Origin: Mycteria americana
Taxonomy: Eukaryota; Chordata; Aves; Ciconiiformes; Ciconiidae
Length of the DNA stretch: 64,000 nucleotides
NCBI RefSeq assembly: GCF_035582795.1
Contig: NC_134370.1
Coordinates: 46,921,501 to 46,985,500 of the forward strand
Reading direction: 5' to 3'
Both the position numbers and the translations under genes were made by a program. Every line of letters starts with the position of its first letter. The first letter of the stretch is position 1. A model generated the notes under the pieces. It had not been told where the DNA came from, did no database searches, and saw only the letters and a program-made list of their open reading frames with translations. Shown piece after piece: positions 21,563 to 33,500 of this stretch.

Positions 21563-24500
21563 ATGATGTTGAGTTTGACCGTGGTTTTGCTGGTGACGTG
21601 GACCTCGGGGAGTAAGTACGGTTTCAGGGAAGGGGACCCAAGGGGAGATCCTGGATAGTTTCTGCCCCTCAGAGGAATTTCCTCTAACTCAAGGGGCATC
21701 ATATCAGAGGTCGGGATGATTCAGTTTGTGATGAGATATGAAAAAAATGGAGCAAAATGCTGAACCTGCAGAGCCTGCAAGTTGGGAGACTCACATACTG
21801 CTGTTTCCATGTGTACACAGCTTGTAACCAGGAACTGGAGCTTCTTGCTAGTATTATAATAAAAGCAATAAAAATTAACACAAAGGAAACAAAGTATATA
21901 TTTGTTGACAAAGGCTGATGCTGATACACAATGAACGGACGAGTGCATAACTCCGGTGTCAAGGCCTTTGCTTGACTCACATGGACATTGTGGGTGTCAG
22001 AAGTAAGGAGAGACTTCTTCTGATACGAGAGAGAAGGAGAAAATGAAGGTCCTTTGGGAGTAGACTGATTGGGGCCAGAAATTGATTTGGGGACATCAGG
22101 ATCACAAGCATGAATTTCTAATTTTAGATATTGCTTAGCCCTCAAAAGGACTACAAAACTTGTCTAAAAAACTGTTTGTGCAGAAAGTTTTTAAAATAAT
22201 ATGGGGAAGTACCACAATATAATTCTGTAATGGAGATGCTCGTTTCATGCATTGTTTTTGCTGCTCACCAAGTGGGTCTGGTCTCTTCCAGGAGCCCAGG
22301 AGAGCACCTCCTGGGAGGTCCAGCGCTACGATGGCTGGTACAACAACCTGCTTCACCACAGCCGTGGCTCAGTGGGTGAGTGCCAGGTCTGGGAATGGGG
22401 ATGGCAGGATGGGGCGAGCTGGCACTTTGGCATCTGGCTCGCTTAATGACTGGGAGAGATACACTTTCTGACTTGATGCTGAACCAGCCAGGTGACCACG
22501 CAATGCCACCTCCCATGGCCCTCAGAGGTGGCTGTTTGCACTCAAGGTAAGTCCCTAGATGCACCTAAGAGCCCCATTAGAGCAGTCTGGATGGGCCAAG
22601 CAGTCCAGCTTTGTCTCACATGTCCTGGCCTTGCCACTTTTACCTGCTGCCCAGGCACCATTTGCAGGTTGCACTGGTGTTGGATCAGTCCCAGAGCAGA
22701 GCTGTGCCTTTGTGGGGCCATTCAAAATATTCAAGGTAGGGAGGACCCAGCTCTCCCCAGCAGGCATTTCAGTGATGGCCAGGGATCCCAGAGCTGGGAA
22801 AAGGCATCTTTAGCCAAAATCAGCATGCAGTTCAAGCAGCATTCAACACAAGGCCAGAGACAGAAGAGTTCATGGTCCAGGCATGCTGGACCTACTCCTT
22901 TTCTGCTCTGCACAGGACAGATATTGCACTTGTTGGGCTGCTGTGCAGCATGTACTGGTCTGTACTGGGACAGGCATGCGGGATTTCCCTGTGCCAGTGG
23001 TGAGCTGCTTTCTCATGCCTACAACCAGCCCATGGGCCCACTTCCAGGAGATGTCCCCGAGCCAGGGACCAGGGCAGATGAGGCATGATCTTATGTAAAA
23101 TATTAAAGATTATGAATCCTCCTATTTCCTGCAGCCCAGATTGATTGCCTACACAGTGACACAAGGCACAGTGGCAATTGCACAGCTTCCTGAGTCTGAA
23201 TGGCTCTCCAGCATGACATGTGTGTCATCAGCCCTACGGTTACAGCAGGTTGCTGGCAGACAAGATCTCCCTCTTCCAGAGCAGACAGATCAGACTTTAA
23301 CATTTGGAAACAAACCTATGGAAACTAAGCCTGAAACTAAGCCAGTAATTCAGGATTTCCCCCAGCTCTGGGGAGCTCCAGCAAATGAAGCCCACCACAC
23401 TGGTGAAGAGCCTTTTGAAAAAAACTCACTTATCAGTGAGAAACAGCCTCCCGCCTCCAGGCTTTTCAGTTATGGGACAGGCAGTGAGTACGAAGTCAGG
23501 GTGTTTCTCTCTCATCCTCTCCCTTGTCTTCCTGCCTCTCCAGCTGTTCCCTCTCCTGTTTCCTATGGTGTTGGCAATCACAATGCTTGTGTAGGATTGC
23601 ATAATCAACACAGGCAGCTTAATATCACTCCAGTTACCCACTGGAGCACACCACCCCAGGCCTCCAGGAGGCAACAGGAATGCACATGGACCAGAGAAGG
23701 ACAACTGGAAGGGAACATGCCCATGGAGGATCCCTCCTAGTTTTAAGAGGACTGACCCCAGTGTTGCAAGAAGTTTTGGGTGTTGGTACAAAAACTTGCA
23801 TGTTCTTGGCCACTATAAGTGTTTATACCATCCTCTTGCTCTCTTCTGGGACCCTCACACACCCTGTTGTACCCAGCTATCGCTGCGTCTCCTGTCTGTC
23901 GGGTGCCACCGGACCCACGCTGTGTTGCTTTGGTGCTGCAGGTGCCAGGCTGCTCCGTCTCCTGCCAGCCAACTATGCGGACGGCTCCTACCAGGCGCTG
24001 CAGGAGCCCCGCGTGCCCAACGCTCGCCAGCTCAGCAATGCGGTGGCGCGGGGACCCTCCGGGCTACCCTCCCGCAGGAACACAACTGTGCTGGCTGTCT
24101 TCTTCGGTAAGAGCTGGAGCCTGGCACCAGGTGGAAAAATGTTGGTTCAAGTGGAAAAAATGTTGGTTTCACCAACATGTGTGCCAAGGCCACACATTGG
24201 AGCACTCCTTACCCACTGCTTCATAGCAGACCCACACCCGAAAGATAAAGCCTTGGGTATTGCCACACCAGAGTCCTGTCTAGTCAAGAGAGTTTGCGTG
24301 AATTTTCAATGACCTTTGGCAGTTGCCGCAAATGCTGATATTTGTCATTTGTGAGCTTCCTCATTTGTTTTAGCGATAGAGTTACGTCATTGCAAAACAC
24401 CTGACGGATGTGAGAAGCGCCACACCATGAGTGATTGCTGGGCAGAATTGCTGCAAGTCGGAGCAGTTTTTGCTGTTGCTCAGGAGCTTGGTGGGGTCTT

Positions 24501-27500
24501 GGGTCTCCAAGCCCAGGGATGTCTGTCTCTGGGAAATAGCCTCAGCTCATTGAGAAAAAAGGCTGAACTTGTCAAAGAAGTGGAGACAATTAGCTCCCTG
24601 TACAGCTTAAGGTTCATACATGTCCCCAGACACCCAAGCTGGGGTTCTTAACCCCAAGATGGGCCACAGGAGGGGCAGACACTAGTGCGGTACCATTTAG
24701 CTTCTCCCTGGAGGTAGTTTTTTCCCATCACACCAAAGCTCAAATGGTCCAACAGCAACGGCAGCCACCAGGCTCAGCATATGCAGTAACCCTTGGCCTT
24801 GAAGGTCACAGGCAAGGAGGAGCTCAGGGAAATAGTGGCTTAAATGCAGAGCCTTGCTCCTGGTGAAATGGTGACCTGCAGATGGTCCAGCTACCATCCG
24901 TTGGCTGAGTTTCTCTACCCTGGTTCCTGAATTACCCTACCCTACTCATGAGGTCTGGCCAGGGGCACCAGGATCCCTGTTCCTGTGGACTCAGCTTCTC
25001 TGGACTCCAGCCCAAAGTGACTTTTTCAAAGTTGTGGAGCAAACCAGTAGTGAAGGCAGGAAGGAAACCACCCTTGCTGCACAGGGTGGTCCCCTCAGCC
25101 CACATACAGCTCAGCTGCTCACCACCACGTCCTGCTCCAGGTGCTGGTGGCAGTCCTCCCAGCCGCTAACCATGCTTGGGTCTCTGGCAGGTTTCCACGT
25201 GCTCTCGGACATCCTGGGGATGGAGAAACCCGGCTGCCCTGCTGAGTTCCTGAACATCCACATCCCATCTGGAGACCTTGTGTTTGACCCTGCAGGCACT
25301 GGAGACATGGTCCTGCCCTTCCAGCGCATCCATTGGGCGACAGACACAGGGCAGAGCCCCAACAGCCCCCGGGAACAGGTAGGTAGTGTTTTCTTTGCTC
25401 TTCGCCTTTCGGCTAAATTCCTCTTCACCCGACATTGGGGTCTGTAGCAGCCAAGATAGTGTTTGCAAAAATAAAAGGAGAGCACCACTATTTCCTTAAA
25501 AATATACTCAAGTGTTTGAACCAATTACAAATGAACCCAAGGCACAACCTCCAAGGTATTGGTTCACACAGAGCAACATTTGTGGTTGCTCAAGGTCAGT
25601 GCTTTTCTTGGCCAAAGAAAATGTAATTACTCTAGATCTGCCCATTTTAATGAAAATTTGAGTATCTTACATGATTTATGGAGGGCAGAAGAGGAAAGGA
25701 TAAAACAGGAGTAATTTGCAGTCTTCCTTGGCTGCCGAAGTTTTTATCACTTCAGTCAAAATGAACAAAGGTAGGGCTGTCTGTATCTGGTGAAGTAAGT
25801 GATAACTGGAGCCTTTTTGGTACAAGTGTAATGAACTTCCACAACCAATTTATACACTTGTGCCGCTCTAGAAGGTCAGTAATTATGACACATTTTTTTA
25901 GGCACCAACTCTTATCTTTAGTAATGCATCACAAGACTGAGCTGGTACTGTCACAAAGTTGTAAACTTGTAAAGCTTCTCTGAATTTCAGTCATTTTGGA
26001 AAAAATCCAGATTTTCCCCCAATTTCTCCATATTTTGCTGTGCTGAGGCTGGATGTGTTCCCAAGCCCATGTGCTTTTTCTTTCATGCTGGAAAGCTTCC
26101 CAATCAAAATCGCCAAAGCAAAATACCCCCCTAAACCTTCCACATGACAAACCATGATGAGACCAGATCAGCAAGTCATGTTTTTAGCAGTATTTCAAAC
26201 CTTGGAAAAATGAAAACTCCAGCATGTTTTCAGACTAAAAAGGATGTTTTCATGAAAACATTTGGCAGGGGAGATATTCAACATGCTGCCAGGGCAGTGG
26301 GACTCCCTGCTGCGAGGACAGGACTCCCTAGAGGGGAAAGCTCCACTGTTTCCAGTTTCCCCAGAGATAGGTTTAGTCCCCTTCCAGCTTGGTCTTGCCT
26401 ATGTAGGGATTCACAGATGTCTGCTTCTGGGCATAGCTGAAAATAATTGGGAAAAAAACCCCAAAATGTATTTTTGAAAAACCTGTACCTGATCTTTTTC
26501 TGTATCTGGCACTAATTCCTGCAGTTTGCATAGAGATTGTCACTGTATATATTTGCATCCTGATAGCTCCTGTTAAAACAGGGGATGGGGTGGCTGCTTT
26601 GCAAAACCAAAGGGGCTGGGTTGGGGCTTTTCAGACCTTTTTTTGCACCTTTCTGCCAAGACCCCAGCACCTGTTAATGCCCATTCTCCATGCCTGCCCT
26701 AGACCAATGAGGTGACGGGCTGGCTGGATGGCAGCTCCATCTATGGCCCCTCGCACTCCTGGAGCGATGCCCTGAGGAGCTTCTCAGGTGGACAGCTGGC
26801 ATCAGGTCCCAGCGGGCGCCTCCCAAGAGAGACGGACGGGAGAGTTCCCATGTGGAAGGCGCTGGATCCGTCCACGGGACAGGGTGGTCCCCGGGGAATC
26901 TATGGTAATGGTGGCATCCTCAATGGGTTTTCACCTGCTCGGCTCCATCCCTGACCGTGAGCAGTGGTAGCCAGATGTCCTTGGAGATGAGCCCAGAGGG
27001 GACCCTGGGAAAGTGCAGGGTGGTGCAGTGAGCTGAGTCCCGTGGGAGAGCAGGCAGTTTCCCAGCCCAAGGAAGATGTGTGCCCTGCTGAAGGCTTCCC
27101 AGAAAAGACACACTGTGAACTTAAGGTGCCACATATCTGGGAGGCAGTGGGTCATTTCCCAGCCAACACACAGAGACCGGTGGGTGGTGGTCCCTCTGAT
27201 CCAAGGTGATCTCCTCTGGGCAAAGGGTCTGCCACTGACAAAAACCTGCTCAGCTTGCTTTGAATTCCTCAGCTGCCCGACCTTTGGTCCGTGCTGGGGG
27301 ACCAGTGCTGCTTCTCGTTCGTTCAGGCTGCTTGTCTCCCTGGGGAGGAAGGAAGGGCAAGGGGACAAGGGGATGCTGGGCTGCAGCCACAGGGCTGGGG
27401 GTGCTCCTCCAGCCACAGGCAAAGCTAGACCCAGTGGTGGCATTCTCCCACTGATGGTCCTGGTGGCTCTTGCAGACCTGGGGAGCGCCTGGGGGAATGA

Positions 27501-30500
27501 GAACCGCTTTCTGCAGGCTGAGAGCATCGCCTGGTTTCGGTACCACAATCACCTGGCCATGGTGCTGGCCCAGGTACATCCCACCTGGTCTGATGAGGAC
27601 CTCTTCCAGCATGCTCGCAAGTGGGTCATTGCCACCTTCCAGGTGAGGGACGGAACCCCCCCAGGCTCTGCCAGGACGCCCAATACCCTCCCTGGCTCTG
27701 TCCCTGACCTGACCTCCCTGTGCCCTAGAGCATCGTGCTGTATGAGTGGCTGCCGACCCTGCTGGGGAGACCCGTACCGAAGTACAAAGGTGAGGGGCAT
27801 GGCAGGTGATGGAGCTGCAGGGTGTGTGGGGATTAGGGGTGGGGGAACCAAGGCAGCTAGAGGATGGGGCAGGAGAGGGGACTCAGGCCCCTTTCCATCC
27901 AGCCTGGGTCCTAGACTGTGGCTGCTGCCCTGCAGGTTACCAGCAGCACCTGGACTCCAGCCTCTCACCGGAGTTCGTCGTGGCTGCGGGACAATTCTTG
28001 GCCACCATGGTGCCACCAGGTGTCTACAAGAGGTAAGAGCAACCTGGCAGGGCTGTGGGAGAGCAGTGCCCATGCCAGGGAAGGGGATGCCTAAGCTGGG
28101 GTGGTGGCTGGGGATGGTCCCTGTCCCTTCCCTGGCATCCTGCCCCTCGCTGGGACAGCCAAGCCCTGCCAGCTCAGGGCAGCCCCAGCTTGGGGCTGTG
28201 GGTCCAGCCCTTGTCTGCTGTTCCAGAGACCCCAAGTGCCAGTTCCAGAAAGTGCCTGGCCCCAGTGGGTCATTCCCAGCGGTGCGGCTCTGCAACAGCT
28301 ACTGGAGCAGAGAGGTACAGAGAAGGGAGTGCGGGGGTCCTGAGGACGTGGCAGGCTGGCCGGAGGGACTTCGTTCCTTGCTTTACATTACAGAGGACCC
28401 CACAGGGAGGTGAAAGGGAAATTGGGCACAGAGCATGACAGCCATCCAAGGGGTGTGAGATCCTCCCCATCCAGACATCCACAGATGTTGCCTTGAGCTA
28501 CAGCAGGCTCAGACCTTAAGGTTGAGCTGACGTGGAGAAAATGAGCCTGGAAGAAATTCCTGGTACCCCTACGCCCAGGGTCTGCACCTCTATGGGCACC
28601 AGTGCAGGGGTGTGGGGCTGCCCTATGTCCTGGGACCCACGAGGCATCACCTGTTCTTCCCATCTCCCCTCAGAGCACAGGGCTGCAGCAAGCAGAAGAT
28701 GTGAACGTGGACAACCTCCTGCTGGGGATGAGCTCACAGATTGCAGAGCGTGAGGACAACATTGTGGTGGAAGATCTCCAAGGTCTGCACTCTCCTGCAT
28801 TGCATCTGGCGTGTTGATGGGGGACCCTACCTTCTGGGGATGGGTGGGGCCGAGGTGGAGAGACAGGTCCCATCGCCACTGTCATCAGCACCCAACCACA
28901 TGCTCAGACCAGCTTCAACCTTATTAACAGAGGTGCAGAGAAGCTGCAGGGCATGTTAAGTATGTTCCTGGGACCACCCTGGCAAGGGCATGGAGATGAT
29001 CTCCACGTTCAGCATGGCCCATGGCAGAGGGACGAGGCCAGCCTGGCAGCTGGGGCAGTTGGGGTTGCTCCTCTGGCTCTGCCTTGCCATCATCATAGCT
29101 TCGAATCCACCCACAGATTACTGGTACGGGCCCCTGAAGTACTCCCGCACCGACTATGTGGCCAGCTGGCTCCAACGCGGACGAGACCTTGGCCTGCCCA
29201 CCTATAACCAAGCCCGGGAGCGATTTGGGTTAGAGCCTCTCCAGAACTGGTCAGACCTTGCCCCACACCTGGAGCAACAGGTAACAGGGAACTGGTCTGG
29301 GCACGGAAAGTGTGCAGGTCAAAGGACATTGGGGCAGTCCAGGCAGTAACTGGCTACTCCAGCAAAGTAGGAAGAGAGACATCAGTGCGCATCCTGCCCT
29401 AGCTCATTTTGATGCCTGCGGGGCTGTTGCTTTGGGGTAACTGTGTAATTACATGGCATGAATAAATATATCCTGCCCCAGTGCTAAGCTCCTGTGCTGC
29501 TGGGTGCACTGCTCCTCCTGGAGCTAAGATGGTCTGGGAGTGATGCTTAGTTGCTCAAGTCCAAGCCATGAGCTCAAGGCTGCGTGGGGCTGAGCATCCT
29601 CCCAGCCCATGGACATGTGAAGCCTGGAAACACACGTTCCTCACTCCTCCTGAGGCTTGCCAAGACTTTTTGAGGCCGTGGCAGAATTCCCTCTCCTCAC
29701 ATGGGTGTGGTGGGGGTTTCTGGCCAGGTCCTGGAGAAGGTTGCTGCTCTGTATGCCAACAACACAGCTGGGCTGGAGCTGCTCCCCGGAGGCATGCTGG
29801 AGGTTGATGGCTCCCTCTTCAGTGACATCATCCTGGACCAGTTTGTGCGCCTGCGTGATGGTGACAGATTTTGGTTCGAAAACATCAAGAATGGGTAAGC
29901 GCGTCTTCCCTGTCTGGCACACAGAGCAGGCTGCCCACTGCCCTGTCAGCCCCAGTAAGACATAACAACTGGGGCTGGAGGAAAAACCATCCTCCAGCTT
30001 CCTCAGTTCCTAAAACAGTGTGGGGAGCAAATCCCTCCTGTTGCCAGACAGTGACACGTAGGGCCACTGCTTGGCCCCACATCTTCTTCCCCAGGCTGTT
30101 CACAGCAGAGGAAACCAGGGAGATCCGTAACACCACTTTCCATGACGTCCTGACTGCTGTCACCCACGTGGACACCACAGACCTCCAGCCCCATGTGTTT
30201 GTCTGGAGCGAGGGTGAGTGCAAATGGCAGGGCACAGGGAACAAACAGCACCAGCAAGTTAGGAAGGAAAGCAGACCCATCTCGGTGACATAGCTAGTGA
30301 CTCAGTGACATAGCTGGTGACTCAGTGACACAGGGAAAGCATCAGAGTGGCAGGTTTTCAAGCCTGAAACCTGCTATGCCCCTAAGCCAGCAAAATGTGT
30401 GCAAAATGCAAGGGTTGCTTGTAAGCAAGGTGGGCAGTGCTGATGTTTGAAAGTGGGCTGAAGTCCAGGCATGTGCACTGCATGAGTCTTAGAAAGATCT

Positions 30501-33500
30501 CTGGGTACAAAAATGCAACTGACGCCCTGGAAGGTCATGCTGGAGTTAAAACTTGGCCTGCGCCTACCCCATGCTGTGTCACGCTCTAGATCCTCATGAC
30601 GTGTCCTCTAGATCCTTTGATATACAAGCACACACAGGTTAAACTGATGTGTGACCCGAAAAGTGATGACGTTTGCAGATGAGTTAAGCTTTGCATACTG
30701 TAACTGTGTAATGTTGCCTACTTTTGCCTTTAATTGCATCAACCCCTGATTGTGCCCTGGCTGCTGTACTGCAATGCCCTCTCATGCCTGGCTGCTCCAC
30801 CAACAGGGTTGTTTTTGGTTAACTAGGGCTGCTGGAAGGGCTGGACAGGCTTTCCTGCAGATGTGGTTGCAACGGCAGCATGAACTGCGCCAGCCTGATT
30901 TCATCCCAGGGAGAGCTCAGGGCTTGCGTCCCAGGATGTTTTGGGTTCCCAGCAGGCTAGGAGCAGCCTAGTCCTGTGCTGATGTGCACCCCTCACCCTG
31001 GTGCCCTCCTATGACATCCTTGAAATGAGCTTTCCTCTCCCCACCAAGACCCAAAAAGGGTCCTGCTACCATGTTCAGGGTGAGGTGTGGCCAAACACCA
31101 AAACAGCAGCATGTCTTTTCCTCTTGGGATCTTGCCACACCCTTCCCATTTACCAAAAGCATTTTATCTGGTGCACGTTCCAGCCCTTGCAAGGCATTTT
31201 GGTTTCCTTGGCATACACTCCATGCACTTGCACCAAGAGGACTCCCTGGATTAGCAGCATATGGATGAGCAGAGGCTCTGAGCCCAAATTTGCCATGGCC
31301 CAGGGTGCTTCTTGCTCAGCCCATCCCATCGGGAGAGGTGATGGTGCTGGACTCCCAGAGTGCTTGAGTCCAGTCCTGTGTTTGATTTGCTGTGCCAGGC
31401 AAAGGTTCAATCCAAAAACAAGGGTTGTCCCCTAAGATCTGGAGTTTAACTCGAGCATCCCAGTTTTGCAGTGCTCCTTGGGTCACTCAGCAATGAACAC
31501 CACCGGCACCTTAATGCAGAGGTCCTGGGGATGATGGAGTAAAAGGGCCATGACACTCACAGCCTGTCTCCTCCCATGCAGGGGACCCATGCCCCCAGCC
31601 CCAGCAGCTGACAGCTCAACACCTGGCCAACTGCACACCCATGACCATGCTGGACTACTTCGAAGGCAGTGGCGCAGGCTTTGGTATCATCATCGTTGTC
31701 CTCTGCTGTCTGCCTTTAGGTTTGCTGCTCTGTTTCTTTACCCATCTCCTCTTCCACCAGAGGAAGGGGCTGAGTGCCCATGGACCAAGCATGTCCCAGC
31801 AGGAGCTGCTGAGTCTTGACCACTCTGGGGGTCCTTGAGGTGGTAGGGTCCTTGGGCATCAGGTGGGAGCAGGGCTTTCATGGTGCAGCCTTGCATTAAA
31901 TAAAACCATGTAGCATTGAACTGGGGGTGATGGGGAAGAAATAAACCCATGTTTGCCCCAGTTGTACAAGTGATGCTGCCAACACAGGAAGGAGCTTTGT
32001 GATATCTCATGCTCTCTTCTCCCATGTGTCCCCAGTGACTCTGTTTGTTGCCTGGATTGTTGCCATTCTCCGCAAGAGAGATTTCAAGAAGCTGCAGAAG
32101 AAGCAGGGCTCCAGCGTACGGAGGGAGGTAACCGGAGAGGCAATACACGGTGAGGCAGCGCTATCGGTCCTGCAATGGTGTCTTGTGATGCTGCTGAAGT
32201 CAGGGTACATACTGAGGCAGGGCTGGGCTTGGAGCTTATATCCAGGCTGGATATAAGGAGAAACTATTTCCCCAGGAGGATAGTCAAGCAGCGGAGTAGG
32301 TAGCCCAGAGAGGTTGTGCAGTCTCCATCCTATCCAAGACCTGACTGTATAAAGCCTTGAGCAGACTGGCCTGAGTGCGTAGCTGGTCCTACTTTAGGCA
32401 GGAGGCTGGGCAAGACACCCTTCCAACCTGAGTCCTTTCCAGCACGAGTCATCCTATGACCCTCTAATTACAACACTCTCCAGATCACACCTTATCTGAA
32501 GGAAACCTATGTAGAGTAATTGCACCAGTAGCTCCAGGACAGGGACTGTATATCCTTGTCCTGGACACTGGAAAAATTCTGCCTCCCTGCTCCATGGTCT
32601 GTACTACTGTCCATATGCTTGAGCTCTGCAGTTGGGAGATCATCATTTTTCCCTTAACATGTATCTTGTCATGCAATCACTCCCAAGCTGCATCTTAGTG
32701 AAGGAGGTGCTGAGATGAATAGAAGTGCAGGTGTGCCTTTCCAGCTGAGTCCTGTGCTCTCTCCCACCAGCCATGGAGTGGCATGGTCCCAAGACAGACA
32801 GCTCTCCCATCTACATTCAGCTTCAAGCTGACAAAGTGCTCAAAGTGCTGGATGGGAGAGGGTCTGTGGTCCGGAGCATCAGCTTGAAAGCCATTCAAAG
32901 GGTGGAGTTGATCCTCTCCAGCAACAAACGGAACAAAGCTCTGCTCCTGAAGAGCCCCAAGGAGTATGACCTGGTGAGTACCATGATGCCTGGGGTATGA
33001 TACCTTCCCCTGGACCCTCCACCATCCTCTGCCACTTGTCGCATACACCCTGCACCACTGAGTCCTGGGCACTGGGAGCAGCGTAGGTCCCTGGAGGGTC
33101 ACTGTGGCCTCCTGAGAACCACCAGTTCCAGCTCATACCATGGAGCAACCACTGTGGTGAACAGCAGCCGCATTCACATCCCAACTGAGCCTCTGCTGCT
33201 CACAGCCATTTGGTGGGGTCTCTTGCAGGTGCTGCTTTTCAGTGAGGAGGCAGAGAGGAGCAACTTCATTGGGAAGCTACGAGGCTACTTGGAGGAGCAC
33301 GGCCTTGATCTGCATATGTCTGAGATGAAGGAGCAGAGCCTGATGAAACGGGCAGTCACCCAGGAGCAGAGAAAACAAATCCTGGAGACTTTCTTCAGGC
33401 ACTTGTTTGCTCAGGTACGTAGAGGTGTGGCAGGCTCTGATGCATGGAGAAGGTATTTCTGTATTGATTAAGCAATGAATGTTGCTGCTGTTGCTGTCCG

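Larger units (their letters stand above)
22292..30213 (+). other. DUOX2: DUOX2 peroxidase-like ectodomain (exons 3-14)
   Basis: Roughly residues 17-553. Landmarks are [37 protein letters not shown], the FRYHN motif that aligns with the proximal-His region of animal peroxidases (27534-27548), LFQHARK, QIAERED, LELLPGG and [10 protein letters not shown]. Known of the family: the domain faces outside or the ER lumen, interacts with DUOXA, and shows little classical peroxidase activity in mammals. N-glycosylation motifs such as NTT and NNT are present. Confidence 0.9.

Noticed and set aside
23141-23740. 199-codon open frame between DUOX2 exons 3 and 4
   Set aside because: No recognisable domain, no matching splice signals, and sequence character is intronic.
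27076-28413. 445-codon open frame on the + strand
   Set aside because: It runs through DUOX2 exons 7-10 and their introns. The exon parts fit the peroxidase domain only when spliced.
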